The position numbers were made by a program, and so were the translations under genes. Source: Pseudomonadota bacterium (GTDB taxonomy: Bacteria > Pseudomonadota > Gammaproteobacteria > Burkholderiales > Burkholderiaceae_E). From it: 64,000 bases of DNA. The stretch lies in NCBI GenBank assembly GCA_963204785.1, contig CAUJHG010000022.1:1-64000 (forward strand). The letters are read 5' to 3'. Position 1 is the first letter of the stretch. The number at the start of each line of letters is the position of its first letter. This document shows, piece after piece, positions 1 through 12,993 of the stretch. Under the pieces are notes generated by a model. The model was not told where the DNA came from. It saw nothing but the letters and a program-made list of their open reading frames with translations, and did not search any database.

Positions 1-1218
<1,218 letters not shown>

Positions 1219-1242
1219 TCCCCCCGCCAGGCAGCTGCCGCT

Positions 1243-1279
1243 GCCGCACCTGCGCCGCCCCGGGCGGCGCAGGTGCGGC
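1243..1279 (+). terminator. Perfect inverted repeat after the acyl-CoA dehydrogenase
   Basis: GCCGCACCTGCGCCGCCC (1243-1260) is the exact reverse complement of 1262-1279, giving a very GC-rich stem with almost no loop. It begins 24 nt after the acyl-CoA dehydrogenase stop. There is no T-tract, so it is a strong hairpin that may stop transcription or stabilise the mRNA 3' end rather than a classical intrinsic terminator. It also overlaps the farthest-upstream possible GTG start of the next gene (1273), which argues for the later start. Confidence 0.6.
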
Positions 1280-1308
1280 ACCGACGAGCCACCTCCGGTC
1301 CGACGAAC

Positions 1309-2205
1309 GTGCCCATCCCCGAGACCCGTCGCGAACGCCTGGACTGGCTCGCGCTCGCGATCATCCTCGCGTGCTGCACGCTGTGGGGCCTGAACCAGGT
1401 GGTGGTCAAGGTCACCCTGCCGATGGTTCCGCCGCTGCTGCAGGGCGGGCTTCGCTCGACGATCGCAGCGGTGCTGCTCTGGGCCTTTGCCACGCAACGC
1501 GGCATAAGGCTCTTCGCCCGCGACGGCACCGGCTGGCCGGGCGTCGCCGCCGGCGTGCTCTTCGGGCTGGAGTTCTGCTGCATCTACTTCGGGCTGCAGT
1601 ACACCAGCGCCTCCCGGCTGGTGGTCTTCCTCTACCTCGCGCCCTTCGTGGTCGCCGCCGGGATGCCCTTCATCTCGCGCGCCGAGCGCCTGTCGCGCAC
1701 GCAGATCGTCGGGCTGGCGCTGGCATTCTCGGGCGTCGCCTTTGCGTTCCGGGAAGGGCTGTCGGCGGGCGCCCCGAACCAGTGGCTCGGGGACACGCTG
1801 GCGATCCTCTCCGGTCTGCTCTGGGGGGCGACCACCCTGGTGGTGCGGGCCACCCGCCTGTCCGGCGAGACTCCCGAGCGCACCCTCTTCTACCAGCTTG
1901 CGGTCTCTGCGCCGGTGATGCTCGCGGGTTCGCTGCTGGCCGGTGAGTCGATGGCCTGGCCGCCACAGGGCTGGGCGCTGGGCTCGCTCTTCTTCCAGGC
2001 CGTGGTGGTGGCCTTTGCGAGCTACCTCGGCTGGTTCTGGCTGCTGCGCCACTACCCGGCGACCCGGGTCTCCTCATTCACCTTCCTCACGCCCGTATTC
2101 GGCCTGAGCTTCGGCGCGGCGCTTCTGGGCGAGACGCTCACGGTGAAACTGCTGCTCGCGCTCGTGGGCGTTGCAGGGGGAATCTGGCTGGTGAACCGGC
2201 GCTGA
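1309..2205 (+). CDS. EamA-family (DMT superfamily) inner-membrane transporter
   Basis: Predicted ten-helix inner-membrane permease made of two EamA repeats, the architecture of drug/metabolite exporters such as RhtA-like amino-acid or metabolite efflux proteins. The first helix contains LAIILACCTLWGLNQVVVK, and the second repeat starts near LAILSGLLWGATTLVVRAT, the Leu/Trp/Gly signature repeated as expected. About 298 residues from GTG 1309, the usual family length. An earlier in-frame GTG at 1273 lies inside the preceding hairpin and was rejected. Substrate unknown; neighbours give no hint. Confidence 0.85.
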   Translation: MPIPETRRERLDWLALAIILACCTLWGLNQVVVKVTLPMVPPLLQGGLRSTIAAVLLWAFATQRGIRLFARDGTGWPGVAAGVLFGLEFCCIYFGLQYTSASRLVVFLYLAPFVVAAGMPFISRAERLSRTQIVGLALAFSGVAFAFREGLSAGAPNQWLGDTLAILSGLLWGATTLVVRATRLSGETPERTLFYQLAVSAPVMLAGSLLAGESMAWPPQGWALGSLFFQAVVVAFASYLGWFWLLRHYPATRVSSFTFLTPVFGLSFGAALLGETLTVKLLLALVGVAGGIWLVNRR

Positions 2206-2214
2206 GCGGGTGTC

Positions 2215-2242
2215 GCCGGGCGCATCGTAATGCGTGCGCCGG
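2215..2242. terminator. Imperfect stem-loop between convergent genes
   Basis: GCCGGGCGCAT, a four-base loop (CGTA), then ATGCGTGCGCCGGC can fold into a bulged hairpin 9 nt after the transporter stop, in the gap before the convergent DUF1178 gene. No T-tract is present, so termination function is a guess. Confidence 0.3.
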
Positions 2243-2306
2243 CTCCCGATGCGCGCACCAGGCTGGCACGCCTGAAGCCGGATGCGCAGGACGGGACGGG
2301 CCGCGC

Positions 2307-2756
2307 CTACTGCAGCGGCTCGTTCGATCCCTTGGGCATCGGGAAGGACACCACCTCGATGCCTTCGTCGGCAAGCTCGGCCGCTTCCTCGCGGGTGGCC
2401 ACTCCGCGGATGCCGCGACTGGGGGCGTCCTCGTAGTGGATGCGCCGCGCTTCCTCGGCGAAGCGATCGCCCACGTCCTCGGTGTTCTCGCGGATGTGGC
2501 GCGCCATCCGCAGCCACAGCGCCTGCACCTTCTCGGGGGTGAGCGCCGCCGCCTCGGGGCTGCGCGGCTCCTCGCGGGCCGTCGACGAAAGATTCAGCCG
2601 CGGCGCGCTGGGCAGCTTGCGCACGGACTGGTCGCCGCAGACCGGACACTCGACGAGGCCACGCTCACGCTGCGACTCGAAGGTATCGGCGGACGCGAAC
2701 CAGCCTTCGAACCGGTGGTCCTGCGCACAGCCGAGGTTGAACACTTTCATCGTCAC
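2307..2756 (-). CDS. DUF1178 family protein
   Basis: Small cytosolic protein of the DUF1178 family, function unknown. The N-terminus has the family look: MKVFNLGCAQDHRFEGWF, then VECPVCGDQSVRKLPSAP, where the CPVC pair with the earlier Cys/His suggests a metal-binding knuckle. A variable charged middle is followed by an alpha-helical C-terminal half (REEAAELADEGIEVVSFP). 149 residues from GTG 2756, which has GAGGAG nine bases upstream; an in-frame ATG at 2750 is the alternative. It is divergent from the selenouridine synthase gene. Confidence 0.85.
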   Translation of the reverse strand: MTMKVFNLGCAQDHRFEGWFASADTFESQRERGLVECPVCGDQSVRKLPSAPRLNLSSTAREEPRSPEAAALTPEKVQALWLRMARHIRENTEDVGDRFAEEARRIHYEDAPSRGIRGVATREEAAELADEGIEVVSFPMPKGSNEPLQ

Positions 2757-2846
2757 GTTCGATTGCTCCTCGTTCGATTGTATCGACTATCGCTGCGCTG
2801 CGCGCCCCCGGGGCGGCTGCAGCGCAGCGCATCGGTCGGCAGCGGA

Positions 2847-2852
2847 TAGAAT
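2847..2852 (+). promoter_or_regulatory. -10-like hexamer TAGAAT directly before mnmH
   Basis: TAGAAT ends 7 nt before the ATG at 2860, so a transcript starting at the normal distance would begin at the start codon. No Shine-Dalgarno is seen and no convincing -35 lies 17 nt upstream. One of several such cases in the window. Confidence 0.4.
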
Positions 2853-2859
2853 CGCGCCG

Positions 2860-3972
2860 ATGAAAGACGCGCGCCTCATTCCGGTCGCGACGGCCGTCGC
2901 CGGGCTCGACCGCTTCGACGCGATCCTCGATGCCCGCAGCCCCGGCGAGTTCGTCGTGGATCATCTGCCCGGGGCATCCAGCACGCCGGTCCTCTCCGAC
3001 GCCGAGCGCGCGAGCGTCGGCACGCTGCACAAGCAGCAGGGCTCCTTCGAAGCAAAGCGGGTCGGCGCCGCCCTGGTCTCGCGCAACATCGCCGCCCTCC
3101 TCGAAGGTCCGCTCGCCGAAATCGGCCGCCAGTGGCGCCCGCTGGTCTACTGCTGGCGCGGCGGTAACCGTTCCGGCGCGCTGGCCACCGTGCTCGCACG
3201 GATCGGCTGGCAGGTCTCGGTGCTCGAGGGTGGCTACCGCGAGTTCCGCCGCCATGTGATCGCCGAGCTCGCGCTGCTGCCGGCGCGACTGCGTTTCGTG
3301 GTCATCGCAGGCCGCACCGGCAGCGGCAAGAGCCTGCTGCTGGAACGGCTTGCCGCCCAGGGCGCCCAGGTCCTCGATCTCGAAGGACTCGCCTGCCACC
3401 GCGGCTCGGTGCTGGGCCAGCTTCCCGATCGGCCGCAACCCTCGCAGAAGCGCTTCGAGACGCTGCTGTGGGAGCATCTGCGCCACTTCGACCCCGGCCG
3501 GGTGGTTTTCGTCGAATCGGAAAGCCGCAAGGTGGGCCAGTGCCAGCTGCCCGAACAGCTGATCCTGCGGATGCGCGCCTCGGCCTGCGTCGTGCTGGAA
3601 GCCGAGGACGCAGTGCGCGTCCAGGTGCTTCTGGGCGAATATCGGCACTTCGTCGAGCAGCCTGAGCAGCTGGCAGCACGGCTGTCGGCGCTCACCGCGC
3701 TGCATGGCCGAGCCCGCGTCGAACGATGGATCGAGCTGGCGCAGGCCGGCCACTGGACCGAGTTCGTCGCCACGCTGCTGCGCGAACACTACGACCCGGC
3801 CTATGACCGATCGATCAGGCGCAACTTCCCGCATGTCGGCGACGCACCCCGGGTGCGGCTGGACGGAGCCGGAGCTGCCGCCTTCGACGCCGCTGCGCAG
3901 GCCCTGCTCGAATGCGCCCAACGCCTGCCGGCGCCCCACGCCGCGCAGCCGCCAGACACCCTCCCCGGCTGA
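2860..3972 (+). CDS. mnmH: tRNA 2-selenouridine synthase
   Basis: Converts 5-substituted 2-thiouridine at the wobble position of Lys, Glu and Gln tRNAs to 2-selenouridine, through a geranylated intermediate, using selenophosphate. 370 residues, normal size. N-terminal rhodanese domain: DARSPGEFVVDHLPGA, then the catalytic-cysteine loop VYCWRGGNRSG with Cys98. The C-terminal part is a P-loop domain with GRTGSGKS at 151-158. Start ATG 2860 chosen because the domain begins there; the frame is open further upstream but lacks homology. No selD or selA lies in the window, so the selenophosphate supply must be encoded elsewhere. Also known as selU or ybbB. Confidence 0.93.
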   Translation: MKDARLIPVATAVAGLDRFDAILDARSPGEFVVDHLPGASSTPVLSDAERASVGTLHKQQGSFEAKRVGAALVSRNIAALLEGPLAEIGRQWRPLVYCWRGGNRSGALATVLARIGWQVSVLEGGYREFRRHVIAELALLPARLRFVVIAGRTGSGKSLLLERLAAQGAQVLDLEGLACHRGSVLGQLPDRPQPSQKRFETLLWEHLRHFDPGRVVFVESESRKVGQCQLPEQLILRMRASACVVLEAEDAVRVQVLLGEYRHFVEQPEQLAARLSALTALHGRARVERWIELAQAGHWTEFVATLLREHYDPAYDRSIRRNFPHVGDAPRVRLDGAGAAAFDAAAQALLECAQRLPAPHAAQPPDTLPG

Positions 3973-4056
3973 GCCGCTGCGAGGCCCGCCGCAGCGCAGT
4001 GCCCAAGCCGGCCCCGGACCGGCCCGGGCGAGGCCGCAGCCCCTGCCCTTCCCCGC

Positions 4057-5985
4057 CTAGCTGCCAGCGCTGCTGGCGCCGAGCCGCTCCGGATGCCGCT
4101 CCACCTTCGAGCGCGCCTTCAGCGAGGCGATGAAGTCGGCGACATCCTGCTGGCCGAACAGTTGCTCCACCTGCTGCCGGTAGGCGGCACGGCGCTGCGC
4201 GACCTGCTGCGCGGGCGGTTCGGCCACCCTGGAGAGCTGGTAGACCGCGAATCCCGCGGCGCCCAGATCCACCGCGACATAGCCCGGGACCTTGTCCGCC
4301 GGCAGGCGGAACACCGCCTCGAGCGCCGGCGGCGGAAGCTCGCCGGGATTGGCGCGGGAGACCTTGAGCAGGGGCCCGAAATCGCTGGCCTGCGCGCCGC
4401 CCTGCAGCGCCGCCACCCGCGCCTTCGCGGCCTCGCCGGCAAGCCGGCGCGACTCGACCTCGACCAGGCGGGCACGCACCTGTGCCTGCACCGACTCGAA
4501 GGGCTGGCGCTGCGCAGGCCGGTGCTCGAGGATGCGCGCGGAGATCATCGTGCCGCCGCCGACGTCGATCGCCTCGGTGTTCTGCTTCCCGGTGATCGAT
4601 TCCGGCGCGAACAGCGCGGCCAGCAATCTCGGATTGGCCAGCAGCCGCGCATCGTCCTGCGGCGCCCCGTGCGCCTGCCCGGCGCGCGTGAGCTCCTCGA
4701 CCGTGTGCACCTGCAGCCCGAAGTGCCTGGCCGCAGGCTCGAGGCTGTCGGCCTGCTCATAGACCATGTTCGAGAAGGCCTCCGCCGATTCCGCGTACAG
4801 CCGGGAAGCCTGCTGACGCCGCAGCTCGGTTTCGATCTCGGCGCGCACCTGGTCGAAGGGTTTCTGCGCTCCGGCGCGCACCCCGGTGAGCTTGATCACG
4901 TGGAAGCCGAACTCCGACTCGACGACATCGGAGATCTCGCCCTCCTTCATGGCGAAGGCCGCGTCAGCGAAAGGCTTGACCATCCCGTCGCGCTGGAAGA
5001 AACCGAGGTCGCCCCCCTCGCGCGCCGACCCCGGATCCTGGGAGTTCTCGCGCGCCAGCACAGCGAAATCGGCACCCTCGCGCGCCTTGCGCAGCAGTTC
5101 CTCGGCCTTCGCGCGGGCGGCCTTGCGGGCCTCCTCGCCGGCCCCCTGCGCCACCTGCACCAGGATGTGGCTGGCGCGTCGCTGTTCGGGCACCGTGTAG
5201 CGCGCCTTGTTCTGCTCGTAGTAGTCGCGCAGGTCATCGGCAGACAGCTTCACCTGCGCCTCGACCGCCTTGGCGCTGAGCACGAGGTAGGCGATCTTCG
5301 CGGCTTCCGGCGTCTCGAAGCTGCGCACGTTCTCCTCGTAGTACTTGCGCAGCTGCTCCTCGGTGGGGGCGACGCGGGCGACGAAGTCCTGGGGGCGGAA
5401 GCTCTGCGCGCGCAGTTCGCGCACCTGCTCCTGCAGCGCGATCAGACGCTCGAGCACGACCCCCGGCACCATCGCCGAGCGCGCGGCCGCATCGGGCAGC
5501 GTCTGCACCGCGAGATCCCGGCGCATCTCGGCCTCGAAGGCCGCTTCGTTCATGCCCTGGGCCGCGAGCAGCGCGCGATAGCGCTCCATGTCGAAGCGGC
5601 CGTCGGGCTGGCTCAGCCCGGGGATCGTGCTGATCGCCTCGCGCAGGCGCGCGTCACTGACCGCCGCGCGCCGCGCGTGCGCCTCGACGAGCAGCGCACG
5701 CTGCGCCACCAGGCCCTCGAGGATCTCCTGGCGCACTTCGGGCGAATCGAACATCTTCGCGTCGAACTGTTCGCCAAGGGTCTGGCGCAACTGGTCGAGC
5801 TGCCGGCGCATCGCGTCCTCGTATTCCGCGCGACTGATCCGGGTTCCCGCCACCTTGGCCACCGCGTCGTCCTCGCCGAGAAAGCGGTCGTAGCCGGAAA
5901 CCCCGAAGAAGGCGAAGGCCGGGAAGATCAGCAGCACCAGGACGAACTGGAGGATGCGTTGGTGTTTTCGTATCGAGTCGAACAT
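4057..5985 (-). CDS. ppiD: Periplasmic folding factor PpiD (SurA-like peptidyl-prolyl isomerase)
   Basis: Inner-membrane-anchored chaperone at the periplasmic exit of the Sec translocon. 642 residues. One N-terminal membrane helix (RILQFVLVLLIFPAFAFFGV, residues about 10-30) anchors a SurA-N-like chaperone domain, then a parvulin domain around residues 268-365 (RRASHILVQVAQG through EFGFHVIKLTGV), then a C-terminal chaperone region. Conserved place downstream of hupB and the Val/Asp tRNAs. An intrinsic terminator ends about 11 nt before its ATG, leaving no room for a separate promoter, so expression probably depends on read-through from the tRNA operon or on a promoter inside the tRNA region. 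Confidence 0.95.
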   Translation of the reverse strand: MFDSIRKHQRILQFVLVLLIFPAFAFFGVSGYDRFLGEDDAVAKVAGTRISRAEYEDAMRRQLDQLRQTLGEQFDAKMFDSPEVRQEILEGLVAQRALLVEAHARRAAVSDARLREAISTIPGLSQPDGRFDMERYRALLAAQGMNEAAFEAEMRRDLAVQTLPDAAARSAMVPGVVLERLIALQEQVRELRAQSFRPQDFVARVAPTEEQLRKYYEENVRSFETPEAAKIAYLVLSAKAVEAQVKLSADDLRDYYEQNKARYTVPEQRRASHILVQVAQGAGEEARKAARAKAEELLRKAREGADFAVLARENSQDPGSAREGGDLGFFQRDGMVKPFADAAFAMKEGEISDVVESEFGFHVIKLTGVRAGAQKPFDQVRAEIETELRRQQASRLYAESAEAFSNMVYEQADSLEPAARHFGLQVHTVEELTRAGQAHGAPQDDARLLANPRLLAALFAPESITGKQNTEAIDVGGGTMISARILEHRPAQRQPFESVQAQVRARLVEVESRRLAGEAAKARVAALQGGAQASDFGPLLKVSRANPGELPPPALEAVFRLPADKVPGYVAVDLGAAGFAVYQLSRVAEPPAQQVAQRRAAYRQQVEQLFGQQDVADFIASLKARSKVERHPERLGASSAGS

Positions 5986-5996
5986 GGCGTAGCCTG

Positions 5997-6034
5997 AAAA
6001 AAAACCCCAAGCAGGACAGCCTGCTTGGGGTTTT
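5997..6034 (-). terminator. Intrinsic terminator after tRNA-Asp
   Basis: Read on the minus strand: CCCCAAGCAGG, a CTGT loop, CCTGCTTGGGG, then eight T. The stem is a perfect 11 bp (arms 6005-6015 and 6020-6030) and the T-run is 6004-5997; the other side also has four T (6031-6034). It sits 4 nt downstream of the mature tRNA-Asp 3' end and just before the ppiD start codon. Confidence 0.92.
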
Positions 6035-6038
6035 CGTC

Positions 6039-6115
6039 TGGCGGAGTGGACGGGACTCGAACCCGCGACCCCCGGCGTGACAGGCCGGTATTCTAACCGA
6101 CTGAACTACCACTCC
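6039..6115 (-). tRNA. tRNA-Asp (anticodon GTC)
   Basis: 77 nt with encoded CCA. Acceptor arms GGAGTGG and CCACTCC pair perfectly, the discriminator base is G, the anticodon loop is CTGTCAC, and the T-loop is TTCGAGT. Shares a transcript with tRNA-Val upstream (26 nt apart); an intrinsic terminator follows. Confidence 0.97.
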
Positions 6116-6141
6116 TGAATCCATCGCAACCGCTCGACGAC

Positions 6142-6217
6142 TGGTGGGTGCTGAGAGGATCGAACTCCCGACCTACGCCTTGTAAGGGCGCCGCTCTACC
6201 GGCTGAGCTAAGCACCC
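6142..6217 (-). tRNA. tRNA-Val (anticodon TAC)
   Basis: 76 nt with encoded CCA. Acceptor arms GGGTGCT and AGCACCC pair, the anticodon loop is CTTACAA, and the T-arm contains TTCGATC. First tRNA of a two-tRNA operon reading toward ppiD; a TATAAT box lies about 43 nt upstream. Confidence 0.97.
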
Positions 6218-6259
6218 CCGTTAAGCGTGTCGTCATGCGTTGTCACATGCGAAGCAGCA

Positions 6260-6289
6260 ATTATACACACTATTCTTTTCGACGTGCAA
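6260..6289 (-). promoter_or_regulatory. Promoter of the tRNA-Val/tRNA-Asp operon
   Basis: Minus strand: TTGCAC (6289-6284), an 18-nt spacer, then a perfect TATAAT (6265-6260). The predicted start near 6253 gives a leader of about 35 nt before tRNA-Val. It lies between the hupB stop and the tRNA, in an AT-richer patch. The -10 is strong, the -35 weak. Confidence 0.6.
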
Positions 6290-6304
6290 GCCCCGCGCCG
6301 AAAA

Positions 6305-6586
6305 TCAGCGGCCTGCGTTGATCGCGTCCTTCAGGCCCTTGCCAGGCCGGAACTTCGGCACCTTCGCGGCCTTGATCTTGATCGACGCGCCGGTGCGCGG
6401 GTTGCGGCCACTGCGTGCGGCGCGCTTGCCGACCACGAAAGTGCCGAAACCGACGAGCGTGACCGAACCACCCTTCTTCAGGGTCGTGCGCACCGCGCCG
6501 ACGAAGGCGTCGAGTGCACGCCCCGCAGCCGCCTTGGAGATGTCGGCTTGCACGGCGATATGGTCGATCAGATCGGTCTTGTTCAC
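6305..6586 (-). CDS. hupB: Nucleoid protein HU (beta type)
   Basis: Small histone-like protein that binds and bends DNA as a dimer. 93 residues, full length. N-terminal helices start [22 protein letters not shown]; the DNA-binding beta-arm region contains [21 protein letters not shown], and the tail reads [16 protein letters not shown]. The start is GTG at 6586 with a strong GAGGGG about 7 nt before it. It sits downstream of lon in the conserved clpX-lon-hupB order but appears to have its own promoter in the lon-hupB gap, about 200 nt upstream. Confidence 0.97.
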   Translation of the reverse strand: MNKTDLIDHIAVQADISKAAAGRALDAFVGAVRTTLKKGGSVTLVGFGTFVVGKRAARSGRNPRTGASIKIKAAKVPKFRPGKGLKDAINAGR

Positions 6587-6794
6587 AGGAACCCCCTCAC
6601 AACGAACTTTCGAATTGGCGGATTGCGTGGCGCGGAGCGGTTGCCGCGCGGCGCTGGCTCGTCCCGCAGGCGACCCGGCCAGGCGAAGCGGCGAGAAGCA
6701 TCGGTCGGGCGAGCCCTGCGGACGCGTCGATCAGGCGATTCGACGGTCTCGCGGCCCCGCGTTGCATGCAGCGGCGATGCGCGGGAGCCGAGCT

Positions 6795-6823
6795 ATTAGA
6801 TCGCCCGGAAACCCTTGTGTCAA
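6795..6823 (-). promoter_or_regulatory. Near-consensus sigma70 promoter for hupB
   Basis: Minus strand: TTGACA (6823-6818), exactly 17 nt, then TCTAAT (6800-6795). The predicted start near 6788 gives a long leader of about 200 nt before hupB. The -35 lies in the loop of the inverted repeat 6799-6841, and one arm of that repeat fills the spacer, so the lon 3' hairpin and this promoter occupy the same DNA. Confidence 0.65.
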
Positions 6824-6841
6824 GCCAGTTTCCGGGCGATC
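6799..6841 (-). terminator. Inverted repeat after lon
   Basis: GATCGCCCGGAAAC (6799-6812) is perfectly complementary to 6828-6841, with a 15-nt loop. It begins about 12 nt after the lon stop. No T-tract follows. The 6587-6853 gap otherwise holds the long hupB leader with nothing else recognised. Confidence 0.6.
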
Positions 6842-6853
6842 ACCCGATGCGGG

Positions 6854-9316
<2,463 letters not shown>

Positions 9317-9430
9317 GGGACCGCGAATTCAAGACGGACGCAGAATCGTGGGGCGCCGCACGGCCAGCATAGCGCCGATCGGCGGCCGGCGCGGCGCGTG
9401 GCAGTGGATGCGAGGGAATTTCCGCGAAGG

Positions 9431-9454
9431 CCTCCTGCCCGCGACGGCAGGAGG
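9431..9454 (-). terminator. Stem-loop between clpX and lon
   Basis: CCTCCTGCC (9431-9439) pairs with GGCAGGAGG (9446-9454) around a 6-nt loop, about 44 nt after the clpX stop. No T-run follows. The rest of the 181-nt clpX-lon gap shows no clear promoter; a TATGCT on the minus strand near 9371 lacks a good -35. Confidence 0.45.
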
Positions 9455-9497
9455 AGGAAGGGGAAGCTGCGCGCGGGGAGCACCCCGTCGCGCCTGC

Positions 9498-10763
<1,266 letters not shown>

Positions 10764-10821
10764 GCTTTCTCCGGACGCGGCGCGAGGTGCGGTGCACCCC
10801 ACTCCGCTCGACGCCTAGGCG

Positions 10822-11484
10822 TCAGGCGCCGTCGCCGCGGCGGGCCAGGACCTTGTCGATCAGTCCGTAGCTTACCGCATCTTCCGGGGCCATGAAGTTG
10901 TCCCGGTCCGTGTCGCTGGCGATGCGTTCGACGGGCTGGCCGGTGTTGTCGGCGAGGATCCTGTTGAGCCTTTCGCGAAGGTAGAGGATCTCACGGGCCT
11001 GGATCTCGATGTCCGCCGCCTGGCCGTGCGCGCCGCCGGAAGGCTGGTGGATCATGATCCGTGCGTTGGGCAGCGCGAAGCGCTTGCCCCGGGTGCCCGC
11101 AGCCAGCAGGAAGGCGCCCATGCTGGCCGCCATCCCCATGCACAGCGTGCTCACGTCGGGCTTGATGAACTGCATCGTGTCGTACATCGCCAGACCTGCC
11201 GAGACCGAGCCACCGGGCGAGTTGATGTAGAAGGAGATGTCCTTCTCGGGATTCTCCGACTCGAGGAACAGCATCTGCGCGATCACGAGGTTGGCGACCT
11301 GGTCCATCACCGGCCCGACCAGGAACACCACGCGCTCGCGCAACAGGCGCGAGTAGATGTCGTAGGCACGTTCGCCGCGGCCGCTCTGTTCGATCACGAT
11401 CGGCACCATTCCCAGTCCCTGCGGTTCCTGGCGCTGGGCGAGATGGGCGTTGACGAGATCCTCGACGATGCTGTTGAAGCTCAT
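10822..11484 (-). CDS. clpP: ClpP, proteolytic subunit of the Clp protease
   Basis: Serine peptidase forming a two-ring barrel that degrades proteins unfolded by ClpX or ClpA. 220 residues. Catalytic triad visible: Ser121 in [11 protein letters not shown], His146 in [11 protein letters not shown], and Asp195 in [10 protein letters not shown]. The short N-terminal stretch before [24 protein letters not shown] probably includes a processed propeptide. Placed between tig and clpX with a 31-nt gap from tig, the standard proteobacterial arrangement. A 14-bp palindrome (10810-10823) covers its stop codon. Confidence 0.97.
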   Translation of the reverse strand: MSFNSIVEDLVNAHLAQRQEPQGLGMVPIVIEQSGRGERAYDIYSRLLRERVVFLVGPVMDQVANLVIAQMLFLESENPEKDISFYINSPGGSVSAGLAMYDTMQFIKPDVSTLCMGMAASMGAFLLAAGTRGKRFALPNARIMIHQPSGGAHGQAADIEIQAREILYLRERLNRILADNTGQPVERIASDTDRDNFMAPEDAVSYGLIDKVLARRGDGA

Positions 11485-11515
11485 CGGCTGGCTCCTGTGG
11501 GTTTCATGGTCCGGC

Positions 11516-12817
11516 TCAGCCGGCGCTCATCAGGTCGTCGAAGCTCAGGGCCTTGTCGGACACCTGTGCGTTGGCCAGCGCCCAGTCGACGACGTTCTGC
11601 TCGACCACCAGCGCCTCGACCTCGGCAAGCCGGTTGCGGTCGCTGAAATAGTAGCGGATCACCTCGGCCGGGTTCTCGTAGGACTGGGCGAACTCCTCGA
11701 TCTGCTTGCGGATCTGGTCCGGCTTGGCGTGCAGGCCGTTGGCCTTGACGATCTCGGCCACCAGCAGGCCGAGCCGGACGCGCTTCTCGGCCTGTTCCTT
11801 GAAGGCATCCGGGGGCACCGGGATGTTCTTGACGTCGATTCCGCGGCTCTGCAGATCGGCAAGCGCGCGCTCGGTCAGGGCCTGGCCTTCGGACTCCACC
11901 AGCGCGCGGGGAAGTTCGAAGGACGCGATCGCGGGCAGCGCGTCCATCACGGCGTTCTTGGTGCGGGCGCGCACGCGCTGGCCGACCTCGCGCTCGAGGT
12001 TGGCGCGCACGTCGGCACGCATCTTCTCGATGCTCCCGTCGGCGACGCCGAACTGCCTGGCGAACTCCTCATCGAGCGGGGGCAGCACCGGCTCCTCGAC
12101 CTGCCTCACCGTCACCTCGAACTGTGCGGTCTTGCCGGCGAGTTCGGCGGCGCCGTACTCCTCGGGGAACCGGACGTCGAAGCTGCGGGTCTCGCCGGCC
12201 TTCGCGCCCCGTACCCCGGTCTCGAAGTCGGGGAGCATCCGGCCCTGGCCGAGGGCGAACTGGAAGTCGGTGGCAGTGCCGCCCTCGAAGGCGACGCCTT
12301 CGAGCGTGCCCTTGAAGTCGATCGTCAGGCGGTCTTCGTCCTGGGCGGGGCGCTCCACCGCTGCCCAGGTGGCGCGCTGCTTGCGCAGGATGTCGACGGT
12401 GCGGTCGACCTCGGCCTCGCCGACCGCACACGAGACGCGCTCGACTGCGAGCGTGGAGACGTCGCCCAGGCTCACCTCAGGATAGACCTCGAAGCTTGCC
12501 CAGAAGCCGAGTTCGTTCTCGGGGGCGTCCTCGCGCCGCTCGATCGAGGGCTGGCCAGCCACGCGAAGCGCGTGCTCGGCAACCGCGTCGGAGAAGGCGC
12601 GCGAGACCGCGTCACCGAGCACCTCGGCGTGCACCTGCGGGCCGTAGGACTGCTCGATGATCTTCATCGGCACCTTGCCGGGCCGAAACCCCGCCATCTT
12701 GACCGTGCGCGAGAGCTTGCGCAGCCGCTCGCCGACTTCCTTGTCCACATCGGCGACGGCCACCGCCATGGACAGGCGTCGTTCGAGGGTGCCGATCGTT
12801 TCGAGTTGGGTTGCCAT
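11516..12817 (-). CDS. tig: Trigger factor, ribosome-associated chaperone
   Basis: Binds at the ribosome exit tunnel (via L23) and shields nascent chains; also a peptidyl-prolyl isomerase. 433 residues. Ribosome-binding N-domain with the signature region [17 protein letters not shown], a central FKBP-type domain ([19 protein letters not shown] through [15 protein letters not shown]), and an alpha-helical C-terminal substrate cradle. First protein gene of the tig-clpP-clpX-lon block, 79 nt downstream of tRNA-Leu, which may share its transcript. Confidence 0.96.
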   Translation of the reverse strand: MATQLETIGTLERRLSMAVAVADVDKEVGERLRKLSRTVKMAGFRPGKVPMKIIEQSYGPQVHAEVLGDAVSRAFSDAVAEHALRVAGQPSIERREDAPENELGFWASFEVYPEVSLGDVSTLAVERVSCAVGEAEVDRTVDILRKQRATWAAVERPAQDEDRLTIDFKGTLEGVAFEGGTATDFQFALGQGRMLPDFETGVRGAKAGETRSFDVRFPEEYGAAELAGKTAQFEVTVRQVEEPVLPPLDEEFARQFGVADGSIEKMRADVRANLEREVGQRVRARTKNAVMDALPAIASFELPRALVESEGQALTERALADLQSRGIDVKNIPVPPDAFKEQAEKRVRLGLLVAEIVKANGLHAKPDQIRKQIEEFAQSYENPAEVIRYYFSDRNRLAEVEALVVEQNVVDWALANAQVSDKALSFDDLMSAG

Positions 12818-12896
12818 CTTCAGTGAGATCCGTTGTCGAGGGGGGGTGTTCGTACGCGTCCGGTGCCGGATTCCGTGCAGACGGCCGACACCCGCG

Positions 12897-12981
12897 TGGT
12901 GCGGCCGAAAGGACTCGAACCTTCACGCCTTGCAGCGCCAGGACCTAAACCTGGTGCGTCTACCAATTCCGCCACGGCCGC
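12897..12981 (-). tRNA. tRNA-Leu (anticodon TAG)
   Basis: 85 nt with a class II long variable arm and encoded CCA. Acceptor arms GCGGCCG and CGGCCGC pair; the anticodon loop is TTTAGGT, and the T-loop TTCGAGT. It precedes tig, a common betaproteobacterial arrangement. A TACAAT -10 box ends 13 nt upstream. Confidence 0.97.
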
Positions 12982-12993
12982 GATAAACCCGCA

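Noticed and set aside
2440-2859. Upstream extension of the mnmH frame
   Set aside because: It is antisense to DUF1178 and shows no rhodanese similarity; the domain starts at ATG 2860.
6232-6304. Possible terminator between hupB and tRNA-Val
   Set aside because: No stem-loop is seen; the AT-rich patch is better explained as the tRNA promoter.
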